Source: Branchiostoma floridae (taxonomy: Eukaryota; Chordata; Leptocardii; Amphioxiformes; Branchiostomatidae). Taken from it: a DNA stretch of 64,000 nucleotides. Each line of letters opens with the position of its first letter. Position 1 is the first letter of the stretch. The DNA is taken from assembly GCF_000003815.2 (NCBI RefSeq), contig NC_049996.1, forward strand, positions 2,290,647-2,354,646, in the 5' to 3' direction. Positions 1 to 10,320 of this stretch are shown here, in pieces. The translations under genes were made by a program, and so were the position numbers. The notes beneath the pieces are model-generated. The model had not been told where the DNA came from. It did not search any database and saw only the letters and a program-made list of their open reading frames with translations.

Positions 1-781
1 AACGACTTCTGCGAGTCTTCGCGCGTCTTAAAGGACGACGAGTTCTTAAGGATGCTCTTCAGTTCCTTTGAGGAATTCTCTCTGCTGATGTCACCCCTTA
101 ACAGAGCTACCTGACTCGGGGACGGCCGGACGTTTGGGTCGGCATCGGAGTTACTTTCCCTCCCAGAGTCCTTTCGGGCTAACACTTTCGCCAGAGCAGC
201 CTTGGCGCTTCCCAAGCTTGTCGCAGATTCTTTGGACGAACTTGGCTCAGGCGATGCCCTCGCTTCAGTTATGGCGCTTGTCACAGTCTCAGGCTCTTCA
301 ACTGACTCTCCAGGGGTCTTTTCTTGAAGAGCATCACTTCCCGAAACCTCAGAACTTGCTGTGTCTTGGATGGATTCCTTGGAAGACGTCTTGGACGGTG
401 CTTTGATGGAAGCATTGGAGGGTTCCTTGCAGAGCTTGCTTGTTAGGCTTTCTTCACTCTCAGCTGTTGCTCCTAGGTCGGGAAATCCTCTTACAGCTGC
501 TTCGTACGAATCCGTCCTGACGATCGAAGCCTTCGTCGAATCGGACGTCTCCGCTTTCTCTTCCTCCTTCTCTTTAACATCTTCAGAGCCATTGTCCACA
601 TCGATCATTACCATTTCAACATCGCAAGGCTTCTTTGCATCCTTAGGCTTTTCCTTGCGGTGCCGTTTGGATCCTTTTCTCGGCTTGGAGACATCTGTGT
701 CCTCTATAGAAGGCGAGGAGTATCTGCGGTGGATGTGGGTCTTGAGAGGATGGTGCACGTGAAGATGGACATTCCTGTGGG
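1..781 (-). CDS. SLC4A2/A3-like anion exchanger, internal exon (partial, runs off left edge)
   Basis: Read on the minus strand, one frame stays open from 781 to base 1 (about 260 codons). It follows a good acceptor (pyrimidine tract then CAG at 784-782). The exon opens with two bases that complete an Ala codon with the previous exon, giving DEDDYQ-A-HRNVH, then VHHPLKTHIHRRY. From family knowledge, the pattern acidic-acidic-aromatic, HR, His-rich, HHPL, TH, RR is the conserved N-terminal motif of vertebrate AE2/AE3, which are electroneutral chloride/bicarbonate exchangers of the plasma membrane. A basic Lys/Arg cluster (about residues 30-45) is followed by a long Ser/Glu/Lys-rich low-complexity stretch. 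The band-3 cytoplasmic core and the membrane domain are not reached, so they should lie left of the window. The family call rests on one short motif plus three phase-consistent exons. A direct homology search would settle it. Confidence 0.78.
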
Positions 782-2212
782 CTGTGAAAAAATCACACTT
801 TTTGTCATAAGCAAATGAATACAATGTGCAATTTTCAGACACTACACTTCTACATGACAAAAGTAGCCCTCCATATATAGTAACCACTGGCTTAGTCTTT
901 TCACTTGTTGGATAAAGGAGAATTCTTTATACATAACCAGCAAGTACCTAGTAATACTTTGTTTACGTTATCTGTTATTAGCAAAGATTGCACCACACAG
1001 TTTATCTATTCACAACGGAGGATGGTGTCCAAGTTACAATGAGAGAGGAAAGTTCATTTGTCTGTTACTATTTTCAGGACTGGTTTGCTACTGAAGAAAC
1101 TTTGCCAACTTGAACACTAGTGCCCCCAGTAGTGGCATCCTTGTTAGATAGCTTTAAACCATGCTTGCAGCCACAATTGTGCTAGGTTAGGCGTGAGATA
1201 TCGTTCAAGACTGCGGTGCCACATGCCTGCAAAGCTGGTGTGTTATGCCAAAGAAAAGCTATGTACATTAGTACAAGCTACTTATATATTACTATAGGTG
1301 ATAGTTAAATATGATGCCTGATTAGAAAGTAGACCAGATGTTGTTATTGTCTGGCTTGAACATATTACATAAGAGACCACCAAGAAATGGCCAGAAAGGC
1401 CAGTTGGTCCTTATGTGAAGTGATCCATACAAGTTTGACTATTATCAATGGACAGATGGTCCTTATATGTAGACTCTGAGGTGATCAAACGTACAGGTTT
1501 GACTGTATATCAACGGACAGGTGGTCCTTATGTAGAGGTAATCACATGCAAAGGTTTGACCATATATTAATATGCAGGTGGTCTTTATGTAGAGGTGATG
1601 ACAGCAGATGAAAATGCAGCAGAAGCAAATTACTGCAGTTAGATCAGGCTCCACCCTTGAGGCGTTGCCAAAAAACACCAAGCAGATACAGAAACGTCCT
1701 CAGACTGGAGAGACTTACTTTCTGGACTGTCCCAATCGAATCGTCGAGAGGGGCGGGGGCTAGGGGTGGGGCAGTCTCTGATTAGGGGGAGGGGGGATCG
1801 AGGGGCCTCTGGGGGTGGGGGAGGAGGTCATAGTGAGAAAAATGAGGAAGGAAAAGCACCAGGAAAGAAAAAAAGCAAGAATCAAGTTGAACATTACAAA
1901 CTGTGACAATTAATGGAAGATTAATTGAAAAGATTAAAATTATCAGACTAAAATGAGGAAAAGTTTTGATTAAAAGGAATGACAAAGATGTGAAAAATCG
2001 TCAAGTTTAAAAGAAGAAAAATATTACCAGAACGATGGTTTACTGAAGACTAATAATAGTAAATAAGAAAGAATAAGCAAAGTAGAAAAAGAAAATAATT
2101 AATAAGATTGGCCTGAACAAACAGATATCAAAGTGCCAGTGGGATAAATTTATTCAATCATTCAGGTACAAATTTGTTGTTCTTTCCTGACAACATCTAG
2201 TATCATGTTGTA
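782..2212. other. Intron segment of the exchanger with a degenerate tandem repeat and a G-rich tract
   Basis: No coding evidence. At 1400-1620 a degenerate tandem repeat of about 70 bases occurs three times (GGTCCTTATGTAGAGGTRATC with TTTGAC). At 1745-1830 the plus strand is a run of G blocks that could form G-quadruplexes. The remainder is AT-rich and shows nothing recognisable. Confidence 0.6.
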
Positions 2213-2215
2213 TTA

Positions 2216-3760
2216 GGGACCGTACGGCATTTAGCGAGGGGGGAGGGCCGGTCGCCAGGGGGGGGAGGGCCAAGCAAAAAAATATTTTGCCAGGGGGAGG
2301 GCCTAGCAATTTTTTTTTTACTTGGGGGGAGGGCCAAGCAAAAAAAAAATAGCTTGGTCTGCCAGCAAAATATGTCCCTTAAAGTTCAAGAAACGGCGTT
2401 TCAGAGGATCAAGATTTCAAAATTTTTCTGGACCTCTGCAAGGGATTGCCCGAGGTTGGCGCTCGGGACACAGTGAAAATGCGAAAGGGAGGGGGCGGGG
2501 CTTATGCATGACGCCTTCGAAAACCTTCTTCACGCATAGAAATGTTATCAAACTCTAGATTAGTCTGCCAGCAAAATTTACCCCTGTCTTATTGCCCTCA
2601 AAATGTAAGAAATGGCGTTTCAGAGCTCGAGGGTAAATATTTGCAAATTTCCCTGGATCCCTTTTGACGTGACCGGCCTCGCGCCTTTGATGACCGACAT
2701 CGTGATAATGTGTTTGGGGGGGATTTAATTTTGTATTTCTAAATGGAAATGCTATTAAAGTTAGCTTTGTTTGTCAGCAAAATATCTCCTCAAACTGAAG
2801 GAAATAGCTTTTAAGAGGGTCAAGATTTCAAAATTCTCCCGGACCTACCTTGCGATTCTTCGTGCCTTTGGCGCCGAACATGGTGTTCGGAACGTCGTTC
2901 TCAAAAACTTGAAACCCTCGTATCTTTTTTTTCATAGAAATGTCATCTAACCAGCAAATTTTCCCATAAAAAAGCAATGCAGGAAATCGTGGCAAAAAAA
3001 GCGTGGCATTTCTAAAAGATCTCCTGCAAGTCTGCGGTCTCACGCCCGCCGGCGGCTAGAGAGAGGCGACCGGTCTTACCCCGCCGTGGGAAAATCAGCG
3101 TCACACGTTGGCGCCCCCCTCCCCACTACAGTTTTGGAAGTCGAATCGTGCTGTCGTTTTGGTTTTCATTTTTTCCCCCGATTTACCGTAAGTTATTACC
3201 ACCACAGAACCAAGAAAAAGTCCAACATATATGTAAATTGAAAATAGTTTCCGTCAAGCCGCTCAGGCCCGCGCCCGCGAGCTTGCAATACGTAAATTTA
3301 GGGAGCGGGGCGCGCGCCGCTTCGTGGCGCAAATCTACTAGAAATCCAGGTACAAAATGCTTTTTAGGTGTTGTTTTAATATCAAAACAATGAAATAGCT
3401 TCTATAAAGCAAATATTTATGCCTCTATGAAGCAGATATTTATCCCTCTATTTAGCAGATAGTTTGAGCCATTCTGTTTTCCTTTTTTTTTACTAGGGGT
3501 GAGAGATCTGCTTCTCGATGAAAATCATGAAAAAGTATGACGCAAAGCACATTTCCAAATGCGGGAGCGCAGTGTTTTATTGGCGTCTTGAATATTTTTT
3601 TCAAAGTTGATAGGAGGGGGGAGGGCCAAGCAAAAATATTTTGTCTTGGGGGGAGGGCCTAGCAAAAAAATTTTTACCTGGGGGGAGGGCCATGCAAATA
3701 TTTTTTGACCCGACCCTCTGGCGACCGGCCCTCCCCCCTCACTAAACGCCGTACGGTCCC
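2216..3760. mobile_element. Non-autonomous PIF/Harbinger-like DNA element with G-rich ends, in the exchanger intron
   Basis: The terminal inverted repeats are 41 bases (2216-2256 and 3720-3760) with two mismatches. They start GGGACCGTACGGC and end in GGAGGGCCGGTCGCC. Both ends are flanked by TTA (2213-2215 and 3761-3763). Inside each end the motif GGGGGGAGGGCC(A/T)AGCAAAAA occurs about three times. The interior has about four diverged units of roughly 200 bases sharing CAGCAAAAT and AAATGGCGTTTCAGAG-like text. No transposase frame is visible. A 3-base TTA duplication fits the PIF/Harbinger superfamily (TWA), but the superfamily call is inferred. Confidence 0.8.
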
Positions 3761-4024
3761 TTACTTTATGGTCTTTAGTGAGAAATAACTATAATAGCAA
3801 TGGGTTATAATATCACAGAATCAAAGCCAATACTTACTAATGATGGAGTCCTTTATGTGATGTTAAAAATCCATTGCTATTTTCCCAACTAAAGAGCACA
3901 CTGTACATTTTGTAGACAATACGATTCAAAGATTAGACTTTTTTTTTCTAAAAGAACACTTTTACCAAAATGATGGATGAAATTCCCATTCACTGGCACT
4001 TAAAGAAAAGAAATGACGTCTTAC

Positions 4025-4217
4025 CTTGATAGTCGTCTTCATCGACATGCAGTTGTTTAACCCTTGAACTGTGGGTGGGTATGGGGGAGACTGAGGGCAA
4101 GTGGAACTTCTCCACTGGTGTCAGAACCTTGTTCATCTGGTCCTGCAGTGATGGGTGTCTCTGCCTGGGGGCGCTGCTGCTCTCCCCACCAGCAGCACCA
4201 CCTCCTTCCGCCTGGGC
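4025..4217 (-). CDS. SLC4A2/A3-like anion exchanger, second coding exon
   Basis: This exon of 193 bases is bounded by acceptor TACTTTCAG (ending at 4218) and donor CAAG|GTAAGA (GT at 4024-4023). It enters in phase 0 and leaves one base over, which matches the two-base entry of the 781-1 exon. It encodes a Gly/Ala/Ser-rich start, a Pro-rich middle with VEKFHLPSVSPIP, and an acidic end VDEDDYQ. In vertebrate AE2/AE3 an acidic stretch ending in a Phe or Tyr likewise sits just before the His-rich HHPL motif. That context, more than the sequence itself, assigns the exon. The phase match on both sides and the lack of stops make it a real exon. Predicted disordered cytoplasmic N-terminus. Confidence 0.8.
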
Positions 4218-4714
4218 CTGAAAGTACATAATATCAAAGAGGTTATATAATATATAAGGTCATCTATTTAGTAAAAAAGAGGTAAAAGGTAACCCATATC
4301 CCTTTGAGTCTGTAGGGGCATCACAAAAATCAGTCAGACATAGTATTACACTTATTGTTGACAGTTTTTGGCATCTGTCTGTCTCGGAAGACATTGGTAG
4401 GCAGACAGGGTGGGTTTAACGTGACCCATCTGCCTGGCATGTACTTGGGTTTTTAAGGTGAAGGAGGGGTGTTCACTTCCTTCTCCAACCTCTCGTCTAC
4501 TGGCACACTAGTCCTACAGGGGAAACTGTATGCAATATGTGAGACGGCTCCAGCAGATGCAGGTTTGTTGTTTTGGAGTTTCCGTCTCCTTGGAGGACTT
4601 TCGACCAAGGATGTAAGGGGTTCCTCCTACCCCTGACTCATGTGTCATGGCGGCTGCGTCATGCCCGAACATGCCCCTATGGCCTGTTGCTGCCACAGGG
4701 GTGTCACTGCCACT

Positions 4715-4872
4715 AGCTGCAGCTAGGTACTCATTCACAACTGAGTTAAGTGAGGAAAGTCGTGTAAAGTGCCTTTCCCATGGGCACAAGATCGGTGACA
4801 CGGCAGCCGGATTCGAACTCAATCAGGACCTCTTGGGCCTGAGACCAACATGCTGTCAATTGCGCCACATGA
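4715..4872 (-). repeat. tRNA-derived SINE, family 1 (minus orientation)
   Basis: Read on the minus strand it has an A box (TGGCGCAATTGACAG), then a B box (GAGTTCGAATCC), then the family body CGTGTCACCGATCTTGTGCCC and GGAAAGGCACTTTACACG. The same body recurs at 11185-11530, 30460-30800, 56285-56505 and 56970-57422. Intronic, not a functional tRNA. Confidence 0.75.
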
Positions 4873-4889
4873 TCTCATTACAGTAGACA

Positions 4890-5262
4890 CTACAGTAGAC
4901 ACATACTGGGACACTTTTCTATTGTGATTCCAATGCATGACTGAAGGATACACATGTGAAACCCAATGGCAAAACATAGCCTGACCAATTGCTCCATACA
5001 GTCAACACAAGGGCCTGCCAGCCTGCTGTCTGCTATGCTCTCCTCCTAGGAGTGATTGATTACCGTGAAACTCATGAGAAACACATTGGAATTCAATGAC
5101 AGTCTCTAATTGCTGATGAGGAAACCTTTCTGATAATGTATCCTCCAAAGCAAAGATTAGGAACCCTCTGACTAGGAAAAAAAAGGGAGGATACACACAG
5201 GACATATCTCCTCTTTTGCTGGGTGTGTTTTTCCTGTGTTTCACCTGAGTTTTGACTATTGG
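4890..5262 (-). repeat. Uncharacterised interspersed repeat (second copy at 58036-58425)
   Basis: The reverse complement aligns along its length with 58036-58425. Shared blocks include CAGAGGGTTCCTAAT, TGGTAATCAATCACTC-like text, ACAGGCTGGCAGG and GTGTATCCTTCAGTCAT. No tRNA head, inverted termini or ORF seen. Confidence 0.65.
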
Positions 5263-5279
5263 ACTGCAGGTCCCATATG

Positions 5280-5400
5280 CCTTTTGAGGCTGTAGGGGCA
5301 ATGGGGTGTTATCCACCGTGTCCATGGCACGGTATTGGAAGGCGGAGCCCATCCCTCTCCTTCTACCCATTCTCCTACGCAAAGGCGAAACAGAGTCGTC
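5280..5400 (-). repeat. Body fragment of SINE family 2
   Basis: The text around GGTGTTATCCACCGTGTCC and GGCGGAGCCCATCCCTCTCC matches, in reverse, the body of the 10775-11030 copy and also the copies at 51985-52180 and 56885-57545. The tRNA head is missing. Confidence 0.6.
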
Positions 5401-5439
5401 AGAGGGACTCCATCTGTTTTCACCTCTGCTTGCCTGAGG

Positions 5440-5780
5440 TTAATATATGGGTACCGGGGGCGTCGCCACAAACCAGCTGCCAGCCAATCAGAGAACAGGC
5501 GATGAGAGAGCTTTCAACAAGCTAAAGCTGTCCCGCAATGGCCGCTGGGAAGCTATCAGCCAATCATGTTACGTATTACCATGATGGCTTTGTTTGCTCA
5601 CCATGCCGACGCCCGATCCCCAACGGCTGACTGCCCATATGAGGGTAAGCTCATTAATATTCATAAGCAAGGCACCCCTAATAACCGAATACTGTGGCTG
5701 AGTTGTCAGGGGTGATATCATAGGCTTTGCCGTGATTGTCAACCCTGAGTGTGAGGATGCTTCTACCTCCTTTCCCAATT
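5440..5780. promoter_or_regulatory. Promoter-like block with two CCAAT boxes and a TTAATATTCATAAGC-type motif
   Basis: The block carries CAGCCAATCAG (near 5483), CAGCCAATCAT (near 5560) and ATTAATATTCATAAGC (near 5652). The same pair of motifs occurs at 27360-27420, so it may be part of an interspersed element and not a local promoter. No start codon or donor could be tied to it. Confidence 0.35.
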
Positions 5781-5825
5781 GCAAAACATTGTACCATTTA
5801 ACGCCAGTGGGTCTTAAACAAGATG

Positions 5826-5920
5826 TCCCTGTAGCTCAACTGGTAGCAATCTCAGTTGACCTCCTGGGTCAAATCAGTTGGTGACCATGATTCAAACCTC
5901 CTTCTTCGTACACAGAGCTA
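5826..5920 (+). repeat. tRNA-like SINE head, isolated
   Basis: CCCTGTAGCTCAACTGGTAG (A-box-like) is followed about 50 bases on by GATTCAAACC (B-box-like). Spacing fits a tRNA-derived head, but the acceptor stem is not closed, so this is a SINE or tRNA pseudogene. Confidence 0.5.
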
Positions 5921-5959
5921 AAGCGTAGACACTAAAAGGTTACGCTGTTGTTTGAACAT

Positions 5960-6265
5960 ACAAAAAAATGGAGATATATAGTCAGGATTGAATACTCTGC
6001 TTGCGTCAAGCTTGCTGACACGTTTCAAAAACAGTGTACAGTGAAGTCACCGACATAAGTTGAACAGAAAAAAAATGAAGACATATTGAGTACGTTCAAG
6101 TTTTAACAGAAAAAATGGAGATATACATGTAGTCATCAGGATTGAATGCTTCTTTTGCGTCAAGACAATGTACAGTAAGTCACCAACATAAGTTGAACAG
6201 AAAAAATGAAGACATATTGAGTAGGTTTAAGTTTTAACAGAAAAAAATGGAGATGTATGTACCTC
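5960..6265 (+). repeat. Degenerate tandem repeat, about 125-130 bp period
   Basis: Units share ATGAAGACATATTGAGTA, GTTTTAACAGAAAAA and TGGAGATATA(C/T). Two to three copies. Confidence 0.6.
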
Positions 6266-7084
6266 CATTTTGTTACGATTCAAAGGCATCTTTGTGTTGT
6301 GCTAGGCGACACATTCCGTAAACACTAAACATGAAGTCTTCCTGATCTAGACCTTGAACAAAATAAAATGGAGATCAATTAGTATTATGAAGACTGATAC
6401 ACTTTGCTTTAGTCCAGCTTGGCGACCCATTTAGCAAAATATAAACTTAGACTTTAGAATCTGACATCTACTGTAATATAAATGGCTTGTTTTCGGATGT
6501 TGTGGTCTCTCAAGAGAGAGTAATTGTGATTAAAGGGACCAGCCTTGTTTAAGATGCAGACAAAGATCTTATTAAGTAAAGGTCTTACATAAGGTTGATG
6601 TTTTGAATGTGGAGGACTTTGCTCCTTGCGGACTTTGTTTGAATGACAAGGAAAAATTCCACAGCAACATCAACGTAAACAGGTAATAGACCGAGGGTTA
6701 GGGTTGAAGGTTTGGGATAGATTTAGCATTACATTAGAGTTAGGCGTTAGGGTTTACAGTAACTTGTAATTTCCGGTACATGTTTAAGAACTTTAAGAAT
6801 GAAAATGTTCTAATCACAAATAAACTCAGTGCAGTAACAACATATCTTCACTATGTTGTTTTGACCTCGAAGGAACAAGCTGTCATAAGGGAAGCTTGGA
6901 GAAATTTTGAAATCCTGACCCGCTGAAATGTCATTCCCTGCACTTAAGGGACATATTTTGCTTGTCAACTAAGCTAAAATTTCTATTAGCAAAAAAGGTT
7001 TTTTAGAGCAACGTTACAAAACCAAAAATACACAGCATAGCAGATCCAAATCACAGCGTATGGGTCCCCTATGCTTAAAAAAAT
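6266..7084. other. Intronic sequence, nothing recognised
   Basis: AT-rich. No frame, terminal repeat or tRNA-like box that I could support. Confidence 0.4.
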
Positions 7085-7345
7085 TGGTACAATGGCCAAA
7101 TGGGTGGAGCAAGGAGGTTGAATGTTCGCCTTGCACTCAGGATACATGTAGGTTGTGAGTTTGATCCCTGGCAGAGTCATACCAAAGACTTTAAAAATGG
7201 TACGTACTGCTTTCTCTGCTTAGCACTCAGCACTAATGAGGAAGTGTATGGGAGTCAGTACCAGTGGACTAGCCAAGAGAGTCCTGCTATAGTGGCTTGT
7301 ACAAATGTGTGGCCCATGGGCAGCAGAAATGGAGATGGGTGCCTC
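7085..7345 (+). repeat. tRNA-derived SINE, family 3 (plus orientation)
   Basis: The head contains GTTCGCCTTGCACTCAGG and GTGAGTTTGATCCCTGGCAG. The body ACTCAGCACTAATGAGGAAG through CAGAAATGGAGATGGGTGCC matches 59195-59475 in reverse. The other copy keeps the better tRNA-like head (GGCCGAGTGGGTAGAG). Confidence 0.75.
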
Positions 7346-7731
7346 CGCTAAGAATCTGCTACAGATGTACAAAATGTACAAGCATCATGCTGAAAAAGAC
7401 TGACAAGAAGTCTACCAAATCTCCCTAACACCATCTATAGAATGGGCCTTTTAATTTCATTCTTCTAGTGCACTGGGAACAACAACTTTAACTTTAAGCC
7501 AGGATTTTATCCATTTTAAAGATGACTTTCCATTTTGTAACAAACTTTTAGCTGACGCTCTTACCACGATGATACAAATTCAGAGAACCGCGACTGATGA
7601 GTTTCATAAAAGGACGCATGACTACACGTACCGAATAGGAAAACTTCTGTAAATATTGCATCAGTCACAGATGCTTAGCTCAACCAAATCCTGCTAAACT
7701 CTTCCCTCAACGTTTCAAAAAACACACTTAC

Positions 7732-7806
7732 TAGCAAGTGATGAAGACAGTTCTTCGGGCAATTCATCACTGCGCCGTTTAAGAGCGGCTCCCGTTCGGA
7801 AGACAT
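7732..7806 (-). CDS. Candidate alternative first coding exon of the anion exchanger
   Basis: An ATG at 7806-7804 (with another in frame nine bases upstream) opens MSSEREPLLNGAV..., 25 codons that end at a near-consensus donor GCTA|GTAAGTG (GT at 7731-7730) in phase 0. That is exactly the phase needed to splice to the 4217-4025 exon. The block just upstream on the minus strand (7807-7880) is CpG-rich compared with the AT-rich surroundings and has no acceptor I would trust, as expected for a first exon. The peptide carries an acidic dileucine-type motif, EREPLL. Vertebrate AE2 and AE3 are known to use several intronic promoters that swap the N-terminus, which supports this reading. It could instead be the start of an unrelated short gene. 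Transcript data would decide. Confidence 0.55.
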
Positions 7807-7900
7807 GATTTTCATCGTGGACGATTTTGTGGTACGCCGCTTTCGCAGCGCGTTACGCCAAATGAAAAAAATAGGTGTGTCGTGAGCTTCCAAAGGTTTT
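7807..7900 (-). promoter_or_regulatory. CpG-rich block, candidate internal promoter and 5' UTR of the exchanger
   Basis: Several CpGs are packed into about 60 bases (GTACGCCGC, CGCAGCGCG, TTACGCC) directly upstream of the 7806 ATG on the minus strand, in a region otherwise poor in CpG. No TATA box was recognised. The promoter role is inferred from the position before a strong-donor first-exon candidate. Confidence 0.4.
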
Positions 7901-8678
7901 GCTAGCAAATATTAGTACACATTCCCTTGTCAGGGCATGAAGATGCTGTATTTACAAAAGTGAATGAAAAACACCACCCACAATTCTTATTGTTAAAGTA
8001 TCAAATTGTATAGTTCTTATACTATAGTTGACTAATAGTGTCCAAAAATGGCTAGAGCAAAATTACCGGAATATCATTGAAAAAATACGGACAGAGAAAA
8101 ATAACAAATTTGTTGATGTGGGTGTACTGCAAAATATTTGTACGCCAAAAATAAATAGCATGTGACAGGCTTTGTTGGTATAGTCAATATTGTTGTCAGG
8201 ATGCCACGTCAGATGTTTACCTGTATAACAGGCGTGGAGTTAAAAAATCACAGCCCACACCTTGAAATCATAGTCGTCGTCATAGTTGACCAAACATTTC
8301 AAAATGGTAACAGCAAATTTTCGGAAGATTACTGAATTCTTCAATGATGCCACTGAAATGGTGGATTGCTCATGACAGAAATATGGAGTCGGTCAGTCGA
8401 GACTTTGGGTAAGTCCAATTTTTGTGTTTAGATATTACAGTTCATCTTTGATCAAGAATAACTTCTACCAACACAGATGAACTTCCATTAAGCAGAACGA
8501 ATATTTTGACAATTGAAATGATATTGGGCCGCATGATTGCAATCAAGTCACAGAATTTAAAACAGATGTGAAAGAAATTTTTTCTAAAAGTTATATGAAG
8601 TATTTTTCTTAATACTTTTAGTGTGGAGTGAGATATGATAATAATTTAGATGGTTCAGAACATGTATGGTAATGCCAT

Positions 8679-8729
8679 GTGTATGTGTGTGTGTCACTGT
8701 GTTGTGTGTGTGTGTATGTGCATAAAACG

Positions 8730-8768
<39 letters not shown>

Positions 8769-8820
8769 AGTGACTGTGTGTGCATGTGCATATACAATGT
8801 GTGTGTGTGTGTGTGTGAGT
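8679..8820 (+). repeat. (TG)n microsatellite
   Basis: Two near-pure TG runs are separated by interrupted TG/TATG text. The long Cys/Val and His/Thr frames across it are artefacts of the repeat. Confidence 0.95.
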
Positions 8821-10020
8821 ACACGTACTGTCTTGTGTATTGTGTCAATTTTTGTATGTGTGACTGTGTTGTGAGCATCAGTATAATATTGTGTGTAATT
8901 ATAATATTAAGTATACATTGTACATGACATTGTATGTTAGATTGTTTAAACACAAATATCATGAGTGTGCACTTTTATAGCATTGTTTCCTCCAGTACAT
9001 TTATGCACATAATCTGTAACGGTTACCCCACAATCTCGCAAATCAGCAAAACTATTCCCGCAATACCTTGAACTTTTTATGTGTGTCATGCCTTATCTGC
9101 AAGGTATACAACTAGTGCAATAAAGCAAAGCTTTATTATCAACAAGAGGTTTTCCGAACAAAAGAACACCAGTCCGTATGCGTTACCTTGTGGTCTACGC
9201 GCAAACACCCCAATATATCTCTGACAATCGAATGAATAAGGGAAAAAACAAATTTATATTGCACGGTCTAAAGTCCAGTGATAGGGCCAATTGGCCTCCT
9301 TGATAAGGTTATTGAGACACAGCAAAAGGGGTCAAGGATTCTGACATACACGTACGACCGGTTGTAAATTGTTGCTTTTACAGGACCGGTGCATTAATGA
9401 AGTTTTCCACAGTGACTCTGAATGATGCAACGTTATGCAATCTTTTCCTGCTATCTGGTTCCTTTACTAAAATACAAATTGGACGCCAAATGGCTATAGG
9501 GAGGGGCACCGATTGCAAAGGAATGGGTCTCGCTGGCACAAGTTAATACTGCGACCCTTCTCCTTTCACCCAAGGCCAGTCATTTGGTTGAATTGCTAGA
9601 AGTGTATTCAGGGTAACGCGGTGTGATTTTTGTAAACAATTTTGCAACCTTCACATCTTTCCTGACATTTATACAACATTTTCTGAACAATAGAAAAGAC
9701 AACATTCAAGCATTTCCCTTCCCAGAAGACACTTTAATTATTAGTCTACTATGAAAGCATTTTAGAACCCCAAAAAAAACATTCTTGGAGAATGTCTTGA
9801 AAATATTCTCAAAGATAAGACATTCTTGGAAATGTCTTGTGCCCACTTGACATTTTCGAAAAAACTAAAAAGACATTTTTGGCCTTATTACTACTAGTTA
9901 AACTGTATAGCTATCTTAGAAGACAGAGGGTTATAAGAATTGCATTGAGAATCTTATTTTACTCTGAAAGTTTCTTTGTTTCACAAAGGGCTATTTCATC
10001 TCCTTTTCAGAAAATTCTAA
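8821..10020. other. Intronic sequence, no gene
   Basis: Nothing supportable apart from AT-rich single-copy-looking sequence. An open frame from 9837 continues into the repeat at 10022 and is not accepted as coding. Confidence 0.4.
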
Positions 10021-10021
10021 A

Positions 10022-10135
10022 GGATGCGCCAAAAATAGTTACTCAAGCAACTGGATATGGTTTTGAAACGGTCAGACGTTTCGGAAAGAATCCACTTTCC
10101 TTCGTCAGTGACACTGAAGTGATCTGCAAGAAACA
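10022..10135 (-). repeat. Penelope-like element terminal segment with hammerhead motif (minus strand)
   Basis: This is an inverted partner, with very few differences, of 10564-10675. The hammerhead-like core lies at 10102-10071 on the minus strand: stem I GTCA/TGAC, CTGACGA, stem II GGAAAG/CTTTCC, GAAA, CGTC. Confidence 0.65.
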
Positions 10136-10149
10136 GGTCTTTTATACTC

Positions 10150-10295
10150 TAACTATGAATGAAGACAATTTCAGATGTCCAATAGGAAAGGTTGTAAGAC
10201 AATTCAGACTGAAGACAATTTGGATTCCAAAGAAAACAAAGCTAAGCCAAAGTCAAGCTGAAGACAATTTGGATTTCAAAGGATATCAAGGCTAA
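10150..10295 (+). repeat. Short degenerate repeats, GAAGACAATTT motif
   Basis: GAAGACAATTT occurs at about 10158, 10212 and 10260, the last two followed by GGATT(C/T)CAA. The open frame across it is not considered a gene. Confidence 0.5.
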
Positions 10296-10320
10296 GACAC
10301 AGTTAATGCAAATGAGTCAA

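Noticed and set aside
134-762. Plus-strand frames over the left edge
   Set aside because: They are shadows of the minus-strand exchanger exon, which has splice support and a family motif.
8618-8962. Frames of 82 and 114 codons on both strands
   Set aside because: Products of the (TG)n microsatellite.
9837-10295. Longest plus-strand open frame (152 codons)
   Set aside because: Its second half is the reverse complement of the hammerhead segment and its end is a short tandem repeat. No domain, and composition follows the repeats.
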